Shown one piece after another: positions 35,506 through 41,964 of a DNA stretch of 41,964 nucleotides. Source of the DNA: Clostridia bacterium (lineage in GTDB: Bacteria > Bacillota > Clostridia > Christensenellales > CAG-138); the NCBI GenBank assembly GCA_017448545.1, contig JAFSLH010000017.1, positions 1 through 41,964 of the forward strand, read 5' to 3'. The notes beneath the pieces are model-generated. The model saw only the letters and a list, made by a program, of their open reading frames with translations. It searched no databases and had not been told where the DNA came from. The first letter of the stretch is position 1, and each line of letters starts with the position of its first letter. A program made the translations under genes and the position numbers.

Positions 35506-35928
35506 ATGCGCTTTATCGGTTCGTCGGAAATGAAGATCACGCTGACGCCCGAACAGGCAGAGATGCTGTCGACAAAGGAAACGATCCGGGAGGTCATTCA
35601 AAAGCACCCCGATACGGTATTGGCCTTTGATATTTATGACGGCGAGAACCTGATCGGCTTTGTGCTCGTGCACCGCTATGAAGACCGGAAATACTTCCTG
35701 TGGGATTACGCGATCGACGTCCGGTTCCAGAATCAGCACAAAGGAACGCAGGCGCTGCGGGAGTTCATCGCCTTTATGAAAGCCAACTATGACGCCATAG
35801 CGTTCACGACCACCTACGTGTACGGCAACGAACACGCCAGGCACGTCTATGAAACGGTCGGCTTTGTCGAAACCGATGTGGTGGACGAACCGGACTGCCA
35901 CGAAGTCAACATGCTATATGAGGTGTAA
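35506..35928 (+). CDS. GNAT-family N-acetyltransferase
   Basis: 140-residue GNAT. The predicted pattern is GENLIGFVLVHRYEDRKYFL (beta-4 region), WDYAIDVRFQNQHKGTQALR (acetyl-CoA-binding motif A, with QHKGTQ in place of the Q/RxxGxG/A signature) and YGNEHARHVYETVGFVETDV (motif B). It resembles BltD/spermidine or small-molecule acetyltransferases. The substrate cannot be assigned. AAGGAGAATCCC precedes the ATG. It starts a run of three GNAT genes. Confidence 0.85.
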   Translation: MRFIGSSEMKITLTPEQAEMLSTKETIREVIQKHPDTVLAFDIYDGENLIGFVLVHRYEDRKYFLWDYAIDVRFQNQHKGTQALREFIAFMKANYDAIAFTTTYVYGNEHARHVYETVGFVETDVVDEPDCHEVNMLYEV

Positions 35929-35952
35929 ACAGCGCGGGGGGAGAAAACAACC

Positions 35953-36831
35953 ATGCAATATACCATCCAACCGTTAACCGAGGAAGAGGAACGCCTCGTC
36001 GAACAAAAGATCCTCGCATACGCCGATTCCAAGGCGCCGGCGGAGCCGCATACCGAGGAAGAACAGTTGGTGTTCAAGGTCGCGGACGAGGCGGGAAACC
36101 TCCTCGGCGGGTGCGTCGTGAACGTCCACGAGTGGGGACGCGCGGTGCTGGCGCAGCTGTGGGTGGACGAGCGGTATCGGCATCAGGGGATCGGCTCCAT
36201 GCTGATCCGCGCCGCCGAAGCCGCCGCGCGGGAAAAGAACTGTTATTACCTGTGCCTCGGTACTGCGGATTATATGGCAAGGCCGCTGTATGAAAAACAC
36301 GGCTTCCGCGTGTTCACAGTCAACCGGGACATCCCCGTGGGCCATGTCAGCTGGTCGCTCTCCAAGCGGCTGGATCAGGGGATTCCGGACTATGTTCCGA
36401 GCAACAACGCCGCTATTGAACGGTATCGGGCCGAGCCCGGCACCAAAGAGGACGCCGAAGCGATCGACAAGGGGCTTGAACAGTTCTGCGTCGAGGTCGT
36501 GCCGGACGGGCATGATACCGTCACGCTCAGCAAAAAACTGGTGGATGCGGACGGAAATCTGATCGCGGCCGCCGTTGCCGGCGTCGACGGCGACAATACC
36601 GCCGATCTCGACGGCATCTGGGTGGAGGAGCCGTATCGCCGGCAGGGCGTCGGCTCGGAACTGTTCGCCGTGATCGAGCGCGAGGCGAAGGAAAACGGCG
36701 TCTATGTGATTCTGTCCGATTGCTGCGACTGGATCGCGGACTTCTTCTTTGCGAACGGCTTCACCGCGCGCGGCGAGCTTTCCGATTACCCGAAAGGCCA
36801 CACGGCCTATGAGCTCGAAAAACGAATCTGA
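35953..36831 (+). CDS. Tandem-domain GNAT acetyltransferase
   Basis: 292-residue protein with two GNAT domains. The first (about 1-140) has LWVDERYRHQGIGSMLIRAA and YEKHGFRVF. The second (about 150-292) has IWVEEPYRRQGVGSELFAVI and FFANGFTARG. Both keep the R/QxxGxG/A acetyl-CoA motif (HQGIGS and RQGVGS). Such two-domain proteins arise by duplication, with one domain often structural, but here both look intact. GGGGGAG lies upstream of the ATG, 24 bases after the previous GNAT. Substrates unknown. Confidence 0.87.
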   Translation: MQYTIQPLTEEEERLVEQKILAYADSKAPAEPHTEEEQLVFKVADEAGNLLGGCVVNVHEWGRAVLAQLWVDERYRHQGIGSMLIRAAEAAAREKNCYYLCLGTADYMARPLYEKHGFRVFTVNRDIPVGHVSWSLSKRLDQGIPDYVPSNNAAIERYRAEPGTKEDAEAIDKGLEQFCVEVVPDGHDTVTLSKKLVDADGNLIAAAVAGVDGDNTADLDGIWVEEPYRRQGVGSELFAVIEREAKENGVYVILSDCCDWIADFFFANGFTARGELSDYPKGHTAYELEKRI

Positions 36832-36850
36832 CAAAGCGGAGGACGCCCGG

Positions 36851-37339
36851 ATGGAATACCGAATCGATCAACTGCTTTTGCGCTTCGTCACGGAGGACGA
36901 TTGGCCGGAGGTCGCGAAGACCTGGCCCGCCGATCATCACCCGCTTTCCGAGGCGGAGGCGCGGGGCGCGATCGCCTACATGCAGAACAACCATGGGCAG
37001 AACGCCGCGGGCAGCCTCGCGCACCTGTGCTTTGCGGTCTGCAGCCCGAAAGCGCCGCAATCCATCCTGGGCTGGTGCGGCCTGGACGGCAGCCGGAGCC
37101 GCACGGAACCGGAGCTGTTCGTACTGCTGGGCGAAGACAGCCGCAATAAAGGGATCGGCACGGCATGCGTCCGGGCGCTGCTGCAAATCGCCGCCGCGTT
37201 CTCCCTGCAGGGCGTGCACGGCGGCTGCGACAAAGCCAATCTCGCGTCTCGCCGCATGATGGAAAAGGGCGGCATGGCTCAGTACGGCACGGAGGAGAAC
37301 GGCGATCCGCTGTTTCGCTATGCCGTCGACCCGAAATGA
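36851..37339 (+). CDS. GNAT-family N-acetyltransferase
   Basis: 162-residue GNAT with acceptor-side N terminus (LRFVTEDDWPEVAKTW), ILGWCGLDGSR, the acetyl-CoA motif LLGEDSRNKGIGTACVRALL (NKGIGT) and the end block CDKANLASRRMMEKGGMAQY. This is the RimJ/RimL-like arrangement, where NxxSxxxxEKxG follows motif A. GGAGG lies eight bases before ATG 36851, and the gene begins 19 bases after the tandem GNAT. A strong terminator follows. The modified target is not predictable. Confidence 0.85.
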   Translation: MEYRIDQLLLRFVTEDDWPEVAKTWPADHHPLSEAEARGAIAYMQNNHGQNAAGSLAHLCFAVCSPKAPQSILGWCGLDGSRSRTEPELFVLLGEDSRNKGIGTACVRALLQIAAAFSLQGVHGGCDKANLASRRMMEKGGMAQYGTEENGDPLFRYAVDPK

Positions 37340-37366
37340 CGAAATTCCCCGAAAAACAAACCTCCG

Positions 37367-37394
37367 CACCGACCCGACCGGATCGGTGTTTTTT
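37367..37394 (+). terminator. Terminator after the GNAT cluster
   Basis: CACCGA (37367-37372) pairs with TCGGTG (37383-37388), with inner CC/GG pairs, followed by TTTTTT. Confidence 0.87.
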
Positions 37395-37419
37395 CGGCTT
37401 TTCAATAAGTTGTTCGAAA

Positions 37420-37470
37420 AATGAAAATCATTCCCAAATTACTTGACAATCACGAATCGTTTGCTATAAT
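37420..37470 (+). promoter_or_regulatory. Zinc operon promoter with Fur/Zur-family-like operator
   Basis: TTGACA (37443-37448) and TATAAT (37465-37470) are spaced by 16 bases. Just upstream AATGAAAATCATT (37420-37432) is a 5-3-5 inverted repeat resembling Fur/Zur-family boxes, and ACGAATCGT (37452-37460) is a short palindrome inside the promoter. Either could bind a zinc-sensing repressor; the assignment is inferred from the operon's genes. Confidence 0.6.
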
Positions 37471-37503
37471 ACAGAAGAAAGATTTTCGGAAGGGGGGAAC
37501 GGC

Positions 37504-37800
37504 ATGTCGCGGAAAAATCGGGTTCTGGCGGGCGTCGTCGGCTTGCTGCTGCTTGCGGTCGTGCTGTTTGCCGCCTTTTATATCGCCGCGGAAGCGGATC
37601 ATGACTGCGCGGGCGAAGACTGTCCGGTCTGCGCGTGCATTCGGTTGTGCGAAGCGATTCTGCACCGGATCGGCGGCGGAAAGACGGAACAATCGTTCCT
37701 GCTCGTTTCAACCGTCCTGCTTGTTGCGGCTTTGACTTTTTCTGCGTTTGCGGCTTCCGCGAATACGCCTGTTTCCGAGAAAATCAGACTGAACAATTAA
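37504..37800 (+). CDS. Small Cys/His-rich membrane protein of the zinc operon
   Basis: 98-residue protein with two membrane segments (about 8-29 and 65-85). They enclose a predicted extracellular loop bearing HDCAGEDCPVCACIRLCEAI, dense in Cys, His and acidic residues as in metal-binding sites. It opens the znuA-znuC-znuB operon behind a possible zinc-repressor site. I recall similar short proteins beside zinc transporters in gut Firmicutes, but no function is established. GGAAGGGGGG lies upstream of the ATG. A metal-sensing or delivery role is inference. Confidence 0.7.
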   Translation: MSRKNRVLAGVVGLLLLAVVLFAAFYIAAEADHDCAGEDCPVCACIRLCEAILHRIGGGKTEQSFLLVSTVLLVAALTFSAFAASANTPVSEKIRLNN

Positions 37801-37802
37801 AG

Positions 37803-37886
37803 AACCTCCGTTCGGGGCGAAGGATACCCTGTGGACTGTTCTCCAGTCCTGTTTCCCTGTCCGAAAACGAAATACGGAGGTTTTTT
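37803..37886 (+). promoter_or_regulatory. Structured intergenic RNA with terminator-like stem holding the znuA Shine-Dalgarno
   Basis: AACCTCCGT (37803-37811) pairs perfectly with ACGGAGGTT (37874-37882), followed by TTTTTT to 37886. Within it TTCGG (37811-37815) pairs with CCGAA (37861-37865) and GGACTG (37833-37838) with CAGTCC (37844-37849). The right outer arm contains the GGAGG (37876-37880) used by znuA. It may act as an attenuator or processing site that both terminates and masks the ribosome binding site. Alternatives were not folded thermodynamically. Confidence 0.55.
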
Positions 37887-37889
37887 GTT

Positions 37890-38870
37890 GTGAAAAAGAG
37901 TTTATCTGTTTTGCTGGTTGTTCTGCTGCTTGCCGGCTGCTGCTTTGCCTGCAGTTCGGGCGAAAAGCCCGCGTCCGACGGCAGAATCCGGATCGTAACG
38001 ACGATCTTTCCCGAATACGATTGGGTAAGGAATGTGCTCGGCGACAATCCGGCGAACATCGAAGTGACGATGCTGCTCGATACTGGCGTCGATCTGCACA
38101 GCTTTCAGCCGACGGCGGCGGACATCCTGACCGTTTCCGCGTGCGATCTGTTCATCTATGTCGGCGGCGAGTCCGACGATTGGGTCAAGGACGCGCTGCA
38201 GGAAAGCGGTCGGGAAAACCGGATCGTGATCAATCTGCTGGACGTTCTCGGCGACGCCGTTAAGGAGGAAGAAGTCGTCGAGGGCATGCAGGAAGAGGCG
38301 CACGACGAGGCGGACGGCGAGGAAGAAGAGGTCGAGTACGACGAGCACGTCTGGCTGTCCCTGCAGAATGCGGTCGTCCTGACGGAATCCATTTCGGAAG
38401 CGATTCAGAAGATCGATCCCGACCATGCCGAAACGTACCGGCGCAACGCTACGGCATATACGGAAAAGCTGAACGCGCTCGATACAGAATTCCGGTCGGT
38501 CACGGAGAACGCGCCCCAAAAAACGCTTCTGTTCGGCGATCGTTTCCCGTTCCGGTATCTGACGGACGATTACGGTCTTTCGTATTACGCCGCGTTCGTC
38601 GGCTGTTCCGCAGAAACGGAGGCCAGCTTTGAGACGATCATATTCCTGGCGAACAAGGTGGACGAACTGTCCCTGCATGCGGTGATGACGATCGAGGGAA
38701 CGGATCACCGGATCGCCGAGACGATCGTGCAGAATACGCAGTCGAAGGATCAGACGATTCTGGCGCTGGATTCCATGCAGGCAACGACTGCAAAAGACGT
38801 ACAGAACGGCGTGACGTACCTTTCCGTCATGGAAAAGAACCTGGCCGTTCTCATGGATGCATTGAAGTAG
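37890..38870 (+). CDS. znuA: Zinc ABC transporter substrate-binding lipoprotein (ZnuA/AdcA type)
   Basis: 326-residue cluster A-I binding protein. The GTG start 37890 has GGAGG nine bases upstream. A signal peptide with LLAGC lipobox-like sequence is followed by RIVTTIFPEYDWVRNVLGDN, the first ligand region DTGVDLHSFQPT (His), an acidic His-containing loop EEAHDEADGEEEEVEYDEHV and DEHVWLS (second His). The third-ligand region reads LLFGDRFPFRYLTDDYGLSY rather than the FHDAFGYF of E. coli ZnuA. This is the pattern of a Clostridial zinc subfamily as I remember it. It captures Zn2+ for ZnuCB. Confidence 0.9.
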   Translation: MKKSLSVLLVVLLLAGCCFACSSGEKPASDGRIRIVTTIFPEYDWVRNVLGDNPANIEVTMLLDTGVDLHSFQPTAADILTVSACDLFIYVGGESDDWVKDALQESGRENRIVINLLDVLGDAVKEEEVVEGMQEEAHDEADGEEEEVEYDEHVWLSLQNAVVLTESISEAIQKIDPDHAETYRRNATAYTEKLNALDTEFRSVTENAPQKTLLFGDRFPFRYLTDDYGLSYYAAFVGCSAETEASFETIIFLANKVDELSLHAVMTIEGTDHRIAETIVQNTQSKDQTILALDSMQATTAKDVQNGVTYLSVMEKNLAVLMDALK

Positions 38871-38878
38871 GAGGATTT

Positions 38879-39592
38879 ATGGCTTTTCTCACCGTTCGGG
38901 ATCTGTCTTTGGGATACGATTCCCATACAATCGTCGATCATCTGAACTTTACCGTGCAGGCGGGCGATTATCTCTGCATCGTCGGAGAAAACGGTTCCGG
39001 CAAAAGCACGCTGATGAAAACGCTGCTTCGGCTTCAGGAACCGATCGGCGGGCAGATTCTGATCGGGGACGGGCTGAAAGCAAACGAAATCGGCTATCTG
39101 CCGCAGCAAACCGTGATCCAGAAGGATTTCCCGGCGTCCGTGAAGGAGATCGTTCTTTCCGGCTGTCAGGGGCGCTGCGGCCTGAGGCCGTTCTATTCGA
39201 AGGAAGAAAAGCAGCTCGCGAAGGAAAGCATGGAGCGCATGGGCATTACGGCGCTCAGCAGCCGCTGCTACCGCGACCTGTCCGGCGGACAGCAGCAGCG
39301 CGTCCTGCTTGCCAGAGCGCTCTGCGCGACGCGCAAGGTTCTGCTGCTCGACGAACCGGTTTCGGGACTGGACCCGAAGGTCACGACCGAGATGTATGAG
39401 CTGATCGAGGGACTGAATCGGGAGGGCGTCACGATTATCATGATCAGTCACGACGTCGCCGCCGCCGTCCGGTACGCAAGCCATATCCTGCATATCGGCG
39501 ACCATGTGTTTTTCGGCACGAAGGAAGCGTATTTGAACAGCGACGCCGGCAAACTCTTTTTGCTGCAGGCGAAAGGCGGTGAGCGCGCATGA
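38879..39592 (+). CDS. znuC: Zinc ABC transporter ATP-binding protein
   Basis: 237-residue ATPase. Walker A VGENGSGKST (about 36-45), the Q-loop region LPQQ, signature DLSGGQQQRVLLARAL, Walker B VLLLDEPVSGLD and the H-loop MISHDVAAAV are intact. It is the MntB/ZnuC type of metal transporter ATPase. It starts nine bases after znuA with GGAGG upstream of the ATG, and its stop overlaps the permease start (ATGA). Part of the zinc uptake operon. Confidence 0.94.
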   Translation: MAFLTVRDLSLGYDSHTIVDHLNFTVQAGDYLCIVGENGSGKSTLMKTLLRLQEPIGGQILIGDGLKANEIGYLPQQTVIQKDFPASVKEIVLSGCQGRCGLRPFYSKEEKQLAKESMERMGITALSSRCYRDLSGGQQQRVLLARALCATRKVLLLDEPVSGLDPKVTTEMYELIEGLNREGVTIIMISHDVAAAVRYASHILHIGDHVFFGTKEAYLNSDAGKLFLLQAKGGERA

Positions 39593-40434
39593 TCGAAAAG
39601 CTCGTTCTGTATCTCCAGTATCCGTTCGTGCGCTATGCGCTGATCGTCGGCGTCCTGATCGCGCTCTGTTCTTCGCTGCTCGGCGTGACGCTCGTGCTGA
39701 AGCGGTTTTCGTTCATCGGCGACGGGTTGTCGCACGTCGCGTTCGGCGCCATGGCGATCGCCGCCGTGCTGAACCTTTCGAACGATATGCTGCTGGTGCT
39801 GCCGATCACGGTGATCAGCGCCGTACTGCTTCTCCGCGCAGGGCAGAACGCGAAGATCAAGGGCGACGCCGCGATTGCCATGATCTCGGTCGGCGCGCTG
39901 GCGTTCGGCTACCTGATCATGAACATCTTTTCCACGTCGTCGAACCTGTCCGGCGACGTCTGCAGCACGCTGTTCGGCTCGACGTCGATCCTGACGCTGA
40001 ACCCCAAAGAGGTCTGGCTTTGCGTCGTGCTGTCGGTTCTCGTGGTCGTCGTCTTTGTCCTGTTCTACAACAAAATCTTCGCCGTCACGTTCGACGAGGA
40101 TTTCGCCAAAGCAACCGGCACGAAGGCGAATCTGTACAATCTGCTGATCGCGATCGTGATCGCCGTGATTATCGTGCTTGCGATGAACCTTGTCGGTTCG
40201 CTGCTGATCTCTGCGCTGGTCATTTTCCCGGCGCTGTCCGCGATGCGGCTCTTCCGCAGCTTCAAAAGCGTAACGGTCTGCTCGGCGGTGCTGTCGGTCG
40301 TCTGCGCGTTCTCGGGTATTCTGATCTCGATCCTGGCGGGTACGCCGGTCGGATCGACCATTGTTGCGGTCGACGTTGCGGTGTTCCTGCTCTGCTATTT
40401 GGCGGGCAAAATTTTGGGAGGTGCACGGAAATGA
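39589..40434 (+). CDS. znuB: Zinc ABC transporter permease
   Basis: 281-residue ABC-3 family integral membrane permease with about eight hydrophobic segments. Typical blocks are CSSLLGVTLVLKRFSFIGDG, LSHVAFGAMAIAAVL (the conserved G-LSH--FG motif), FDEDFAKATGTKANL (the ATPase-coupling loop) and LLISALVIFPALSAMRLF. It forms the membrane channel of the zinc importer with ZnuC. GAGCGC lies before the ATG, and it is translationally coupled to the next lipoprotein gene through ATGA. Confidence 0.94.
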   Translation: MIEKLVLYLQYPFVRYALIVGVLIALCSSLLGVTLVLKRFSFIGDGLSHVAFGAMAIAAVLNLSNDMLLVLPITVISAVLLLRAGQNAKIKGDAAIAMISVGALAFGYLIMNIFSTSSNLSGDVCSTLFGSTSILTLNPKEVWLCVVLSVLVVVVFVLFYNKIFAVTFDEDFAKATGTKANLYNLLIAIVIAVIIVLAMNLVGSLLISALVIFPALSAMRLFRSFKSVTVCSAVLSVVCAFSGILISILAGTPVGSTIVAVDVAVFLLCYLAGKILGGARK

Positions 40435-41018
40435 AAAAAGGATGGAGCATTCTTCTTTGTGTTGTGATGCTGTTTGCGGCTGTCGCCTGCAGCGGCAGCG
40501 GCGCGTCCGCCAAAACAGGGACGCAGCCGATCAGCGTCAACGACGTTCTGGCAGCCGGCATGGCGGAGGCGGACGGCAAAACCGCGGAGAGCGGCCCCTC
40601 GACCGCAACAGCCGAGACCGGCGTGCAGCCGGCAGACAAAAAGACTTCCGAGCCGAAACAGGATACGAAAAACCTGAACGTTGACGTGGATCTGACCGCA
40701 CTGTCGAGTACGATGGTCTATTCCGAGGTCTACAATATGGTGTGCTCCCCGGAGGACTACCTCGGCAAGATCGTCAAGATGGACGGCGCGTTCGCGTATT
40801 ATCATGACGAAGCGACGGACAACTATTATTTCGCCTGCATCATTCAGGACGCCACCGCGTGCTGCGCGCAGGGGATCGAGTTTGTTCTGACCGACGATTA
40901 TTCCTATCCGGCCGACTACCCGGAAGCGGGCGACGAAATCTGCGTCGTCGGCACGTTCGACACCTACATGGAGGGCGAATATACCTACTGCACGCTGCGG
41001 AATGCGAAGCTGCTGTAA
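40431..41018 (+). CDS. Lipoprotein linked to the zinc ABC operon
   Basis: 195-residue exported lipoprotein: signal peptide, then AAVACSGSG with lipidated Cys20. A Thr/Ser/Pro-rich low-complexity linker (about 35-85) precedes a globular domain (90-195) with YNMVCSPEDYLGKIVKMDGA, YFACIIQDATACCAQGIEFV and EYTYCTLRNAKL. The domain contains five cysteines, including an adjacent CC pair, and looks like a small beta-barrel (OB-like). Its ATG overlaps the znuB stop. The genomic position suggests a role in zinc handling at the membrane surface; the function is unknown. Confidence 0.82.
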   Translation: MKKGWSILLCVVMLFAAVACSGSGASAKTGTQPISVNDVLAAGMAEADGKTAESGPSTATAETGVQPADKKTSEPKQDTKNLNVDVDLTALSSTMVYSEVYNMVCSPEDYLGKIVKMDGAFAYYHDEATDNYYFACIIQDATACCAQGIEFVLTDDYSYPADYPEAGDEICVVGTFDTYMEGEYTYCTLRNAKLL

Positions 41019-41030
41019 CGCCATTCTGCA

Positions 41031-41402
41031 TCAGGGAACCTCTCGCAGCGCATCAACCCCGCATATACAACCATACCGCTCGCAGTTCCGGTCCGCGGCG
41101 GCATACAGCGCGTTCCGATAGCACGCGATCAGCGTTTCGCGCTCGTGATGATTGCCGCCCTCCCAGACGGGGCCGACCGTGTGGATGATGTAGCGGCAAG
41201 GAAGTTTGTACGCGCCCGTGACCACTGCCATCCCATCCCGCAGGGGCGGCAGCGCCTCGCATTCCCGATCCAGCGCTTTGCCTGCGGCAAGATGGACCTT
41301 CTCGTCCGTCCCGCCGCCGCCGGAATACATCCAGTCCGTCGGGTTGACAATCGCGTCGACGCGCATTTTGGTAATATCGTTTCGAACAATTGAGTAAGGC
41401 AT
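41031..41402 (-). CDS. Truncated macro domain protein
   Basis: 123 residues matching the first half of a macro (ADP-ribose-binding / deacetylase) domain: RNDITKMRVDAIVNPTDWMY, then the GGGGTDEKVHLAAG loop and YIIHTVGPVWEGGNHHERET with LIACYRNALYAA. The second ligand loop (ISxGIYGYP) that should follow is missing. After YRNALYAAADRNC the frame drifts into GCICGVDALREVP and stops. Complete macro proteins are about 150-260 residues, so it is a 3'-truncated, probably non-functional copy. GGAGGG lies seven bases before ATG 41402, so it may still be translated. Confidence 0.78.
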   Translation of the reverse strand: MPYSIVRNDITKMRVDAIVNPTDWMYSGGGGTDEKVHLAAGKALDRECEALPPLRDGMAVVTGAYKLPCRYIIHTVGPVWEGGNHHERETLIACYRNALYAAADRNCERYGCICGVDALREVP

Positions 41403-41493
41403 CCAAAGGCCCTCCTATCTTGTTTGACAGACCGTACCGGACGGACTGCAGAAGAACACCCCCGAACGGAATCGGAGGCGTCTGTTGTCTTTC

Positions 41494-41652
41494 TCAGCTG
41501 ACGCGGAGCGACTTCGGCAGCCAGACGTGCCACTTCGGCGCCTTGAACGGTTTGCGCCGGATCATTGCAACGATCACATGACGGTGAATGATACTGCTGG
41601 ACAGGATAAGCGCGGCGAATACGATAAGCAGAACAATGGCCCAGGTCGGCAT
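41494..41652 (-). CDS. Small membrane protein
   Basis: 52-residue protein with one N-terminal membrane helix (WAIVLLIVFAALILSSSI) and a basic C terminus (HRHVIVAMIRRKPFKAPKWH...). GGGAGG lies eight bases before ATG 41652 and a consensus promoter lies upstream, so it is likely expressed. No family recognised. Confidence 0.6.
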   Translation of the reverse strand: MPTWAIVLLIVFAALILSSSIIHRHVIVAMIRRKPFKAPKWHVWLPKSLRVS

Positions 41653-41685
41653 AAAGGTTTCCTCCCATCTATGATTTCCGCATCC

Positions 41686-41714
41686 ATTATATCGCAATTC
41701 TCCCTGTACCACAA
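41686..41714 (-). promoter_or_regulatory. Promoter of the small membrane protein gene
   Basis: Minus-strand TTGTGG (41714-41709), 17-base spacer, perfect TATAAT (41691-41686). Confidence 0.7.
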
Positions 41715-41738
41715 GGAATTTTTCATTGCCGCACCATG

Positions 41739-41935
41739 TAGGGGCTGTCGCAAAAGGCGTCAGACCATTTGCGGCAAATTGGAATTGTCTTAACTTGTAT
41801 GTGGAAAAGGCGGAAAAATCCACCTTTTCTCTGATTATATGCCGCAAATTATCCGCGTTTTCGCCCTCGGCATAGCGTCAGTATAGCCTTCGGGACGAAA
41901 ACGCGAATTCTGCCTGCCTTATCAACAGCCCCTTA
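41739..41935. mobile_element. MITE-like element with about 20-base imperfect terminal inverted repeats
   Basis: TAGGGGCTGTCGCAAAAGGC (41739-41758) is mirrored by GCCTTATCAACAGCCCCTTA (41916-41935): ten terminal bases match with one indel-like difference, then the ends diverge and rejoin at GGC. Inside, CGCGTTTTCG and CGAAAACGCG (about 41853-41862 and 41895-41904) and ATTTGCGGC/GCCGCAAAT (about 41766 and 41843) form nested inverted repeats. No coding frame fits. Non-autonomous transposon structure is inferred. The target duplication is unclear (TA-like). Confidence 0.6.
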
Positions 41936-41964
41936 CAGCGCTCAAAGAGTTTTGAGACAACGCC

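Overview
The window reads as chromosomal DNA of a high-GC, spore-forming Clostridia-type Firmicute, probably an uncultured gut lineage. This is inferred from Gram-positive gene orders (tilS-hpt-ftsH; rpmG-secE-nusG-rplK-rplA), AGGAGG-type ribosome binding sites, TTGACA/TATAAT promoters with 16-18 nt spacers, a YtxC-type sporulation protein, a Spo0A-type DNA-binding domain and a PPi-type phosphofructokinase. The species cannot be read from the sequence. The edges carry mobile DNA: the 3' end of an ISL3-type transposase at 1-133 and a MITE-like inverted-repeat element near 41739-41935.

Layout. 190-4919 (-): tilS, hpt, ftsH and a PHP phosphoesterase as one operon. 5088-6955: a D-2-hydroxyacid dehydrogenase (-) and ytxC (+). 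7020-9859 (-): methionine uptake operon metQ-metN-metI, headed by a Met/Cys-rich leader peptide and a terminator. 10033-10269: an orphan HTH protein. 10339-12600 (-): rpmG-secE-nusG-rplK-rplA. 12788-13440: promoter, preQ1-like riboswitch and queT. 13563-14813: PPi-phosphofructokinase. 14910-18403: yqeC-yqeB-xdhC-selD, the maturation set for selenium-dependent molybdenum hydroxylases. 18395-19135 (-): unknown membrane protein. 19187-22664: nadD-yqeK fusion, rsfS, deoC and an M18 aminopeptidase. 22744-25082: a Spo0A-like protein with a degenerate receiver, then an acyl-CoA ligase-like enzyme. 25188-29685 (-): MscS channel, Pro/Thr-stalk surface protein, aquaporin and MFS transporter. 29887-33854: tldD, tldE-like gene and a serine hydrolase. 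33964-34531 (-): frameshifted adhesin remnant. 34654-37339: alpha/beta hydrolase and three GNAT genes (four GNAT domains). 37504-41018: zinc uptake operon. 41031-41652 (-): truncated macro domain protein and a small membrane protein.

The most striking locus is the methionine operon. Its binding protein MetQ is circularly permuted: the block that normally forms the C-terminal half (VPNDPTN...AVINGNY) follows the signal peptide, and the normally N-terminal half (ASPTPHA...DANYFQHVPY) is at the end. Upstream, a 29-codon leader peptide with six Met and three Cys lies between a consensus promoter and an intrinsic terminator. A segment of its coding sequence can pair with the whole 5' arm of that terminator, which is the architecture of ribosome-mediated attenuation sensing Met and/or Cys. 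Other notable points are the Spo0A-like protein whose receiver lacks every phosphotransfer residue, an apparently leaderless nadD-yqeK mRNA, and a terminator-like stem that contains the znuA ribosome binding site.
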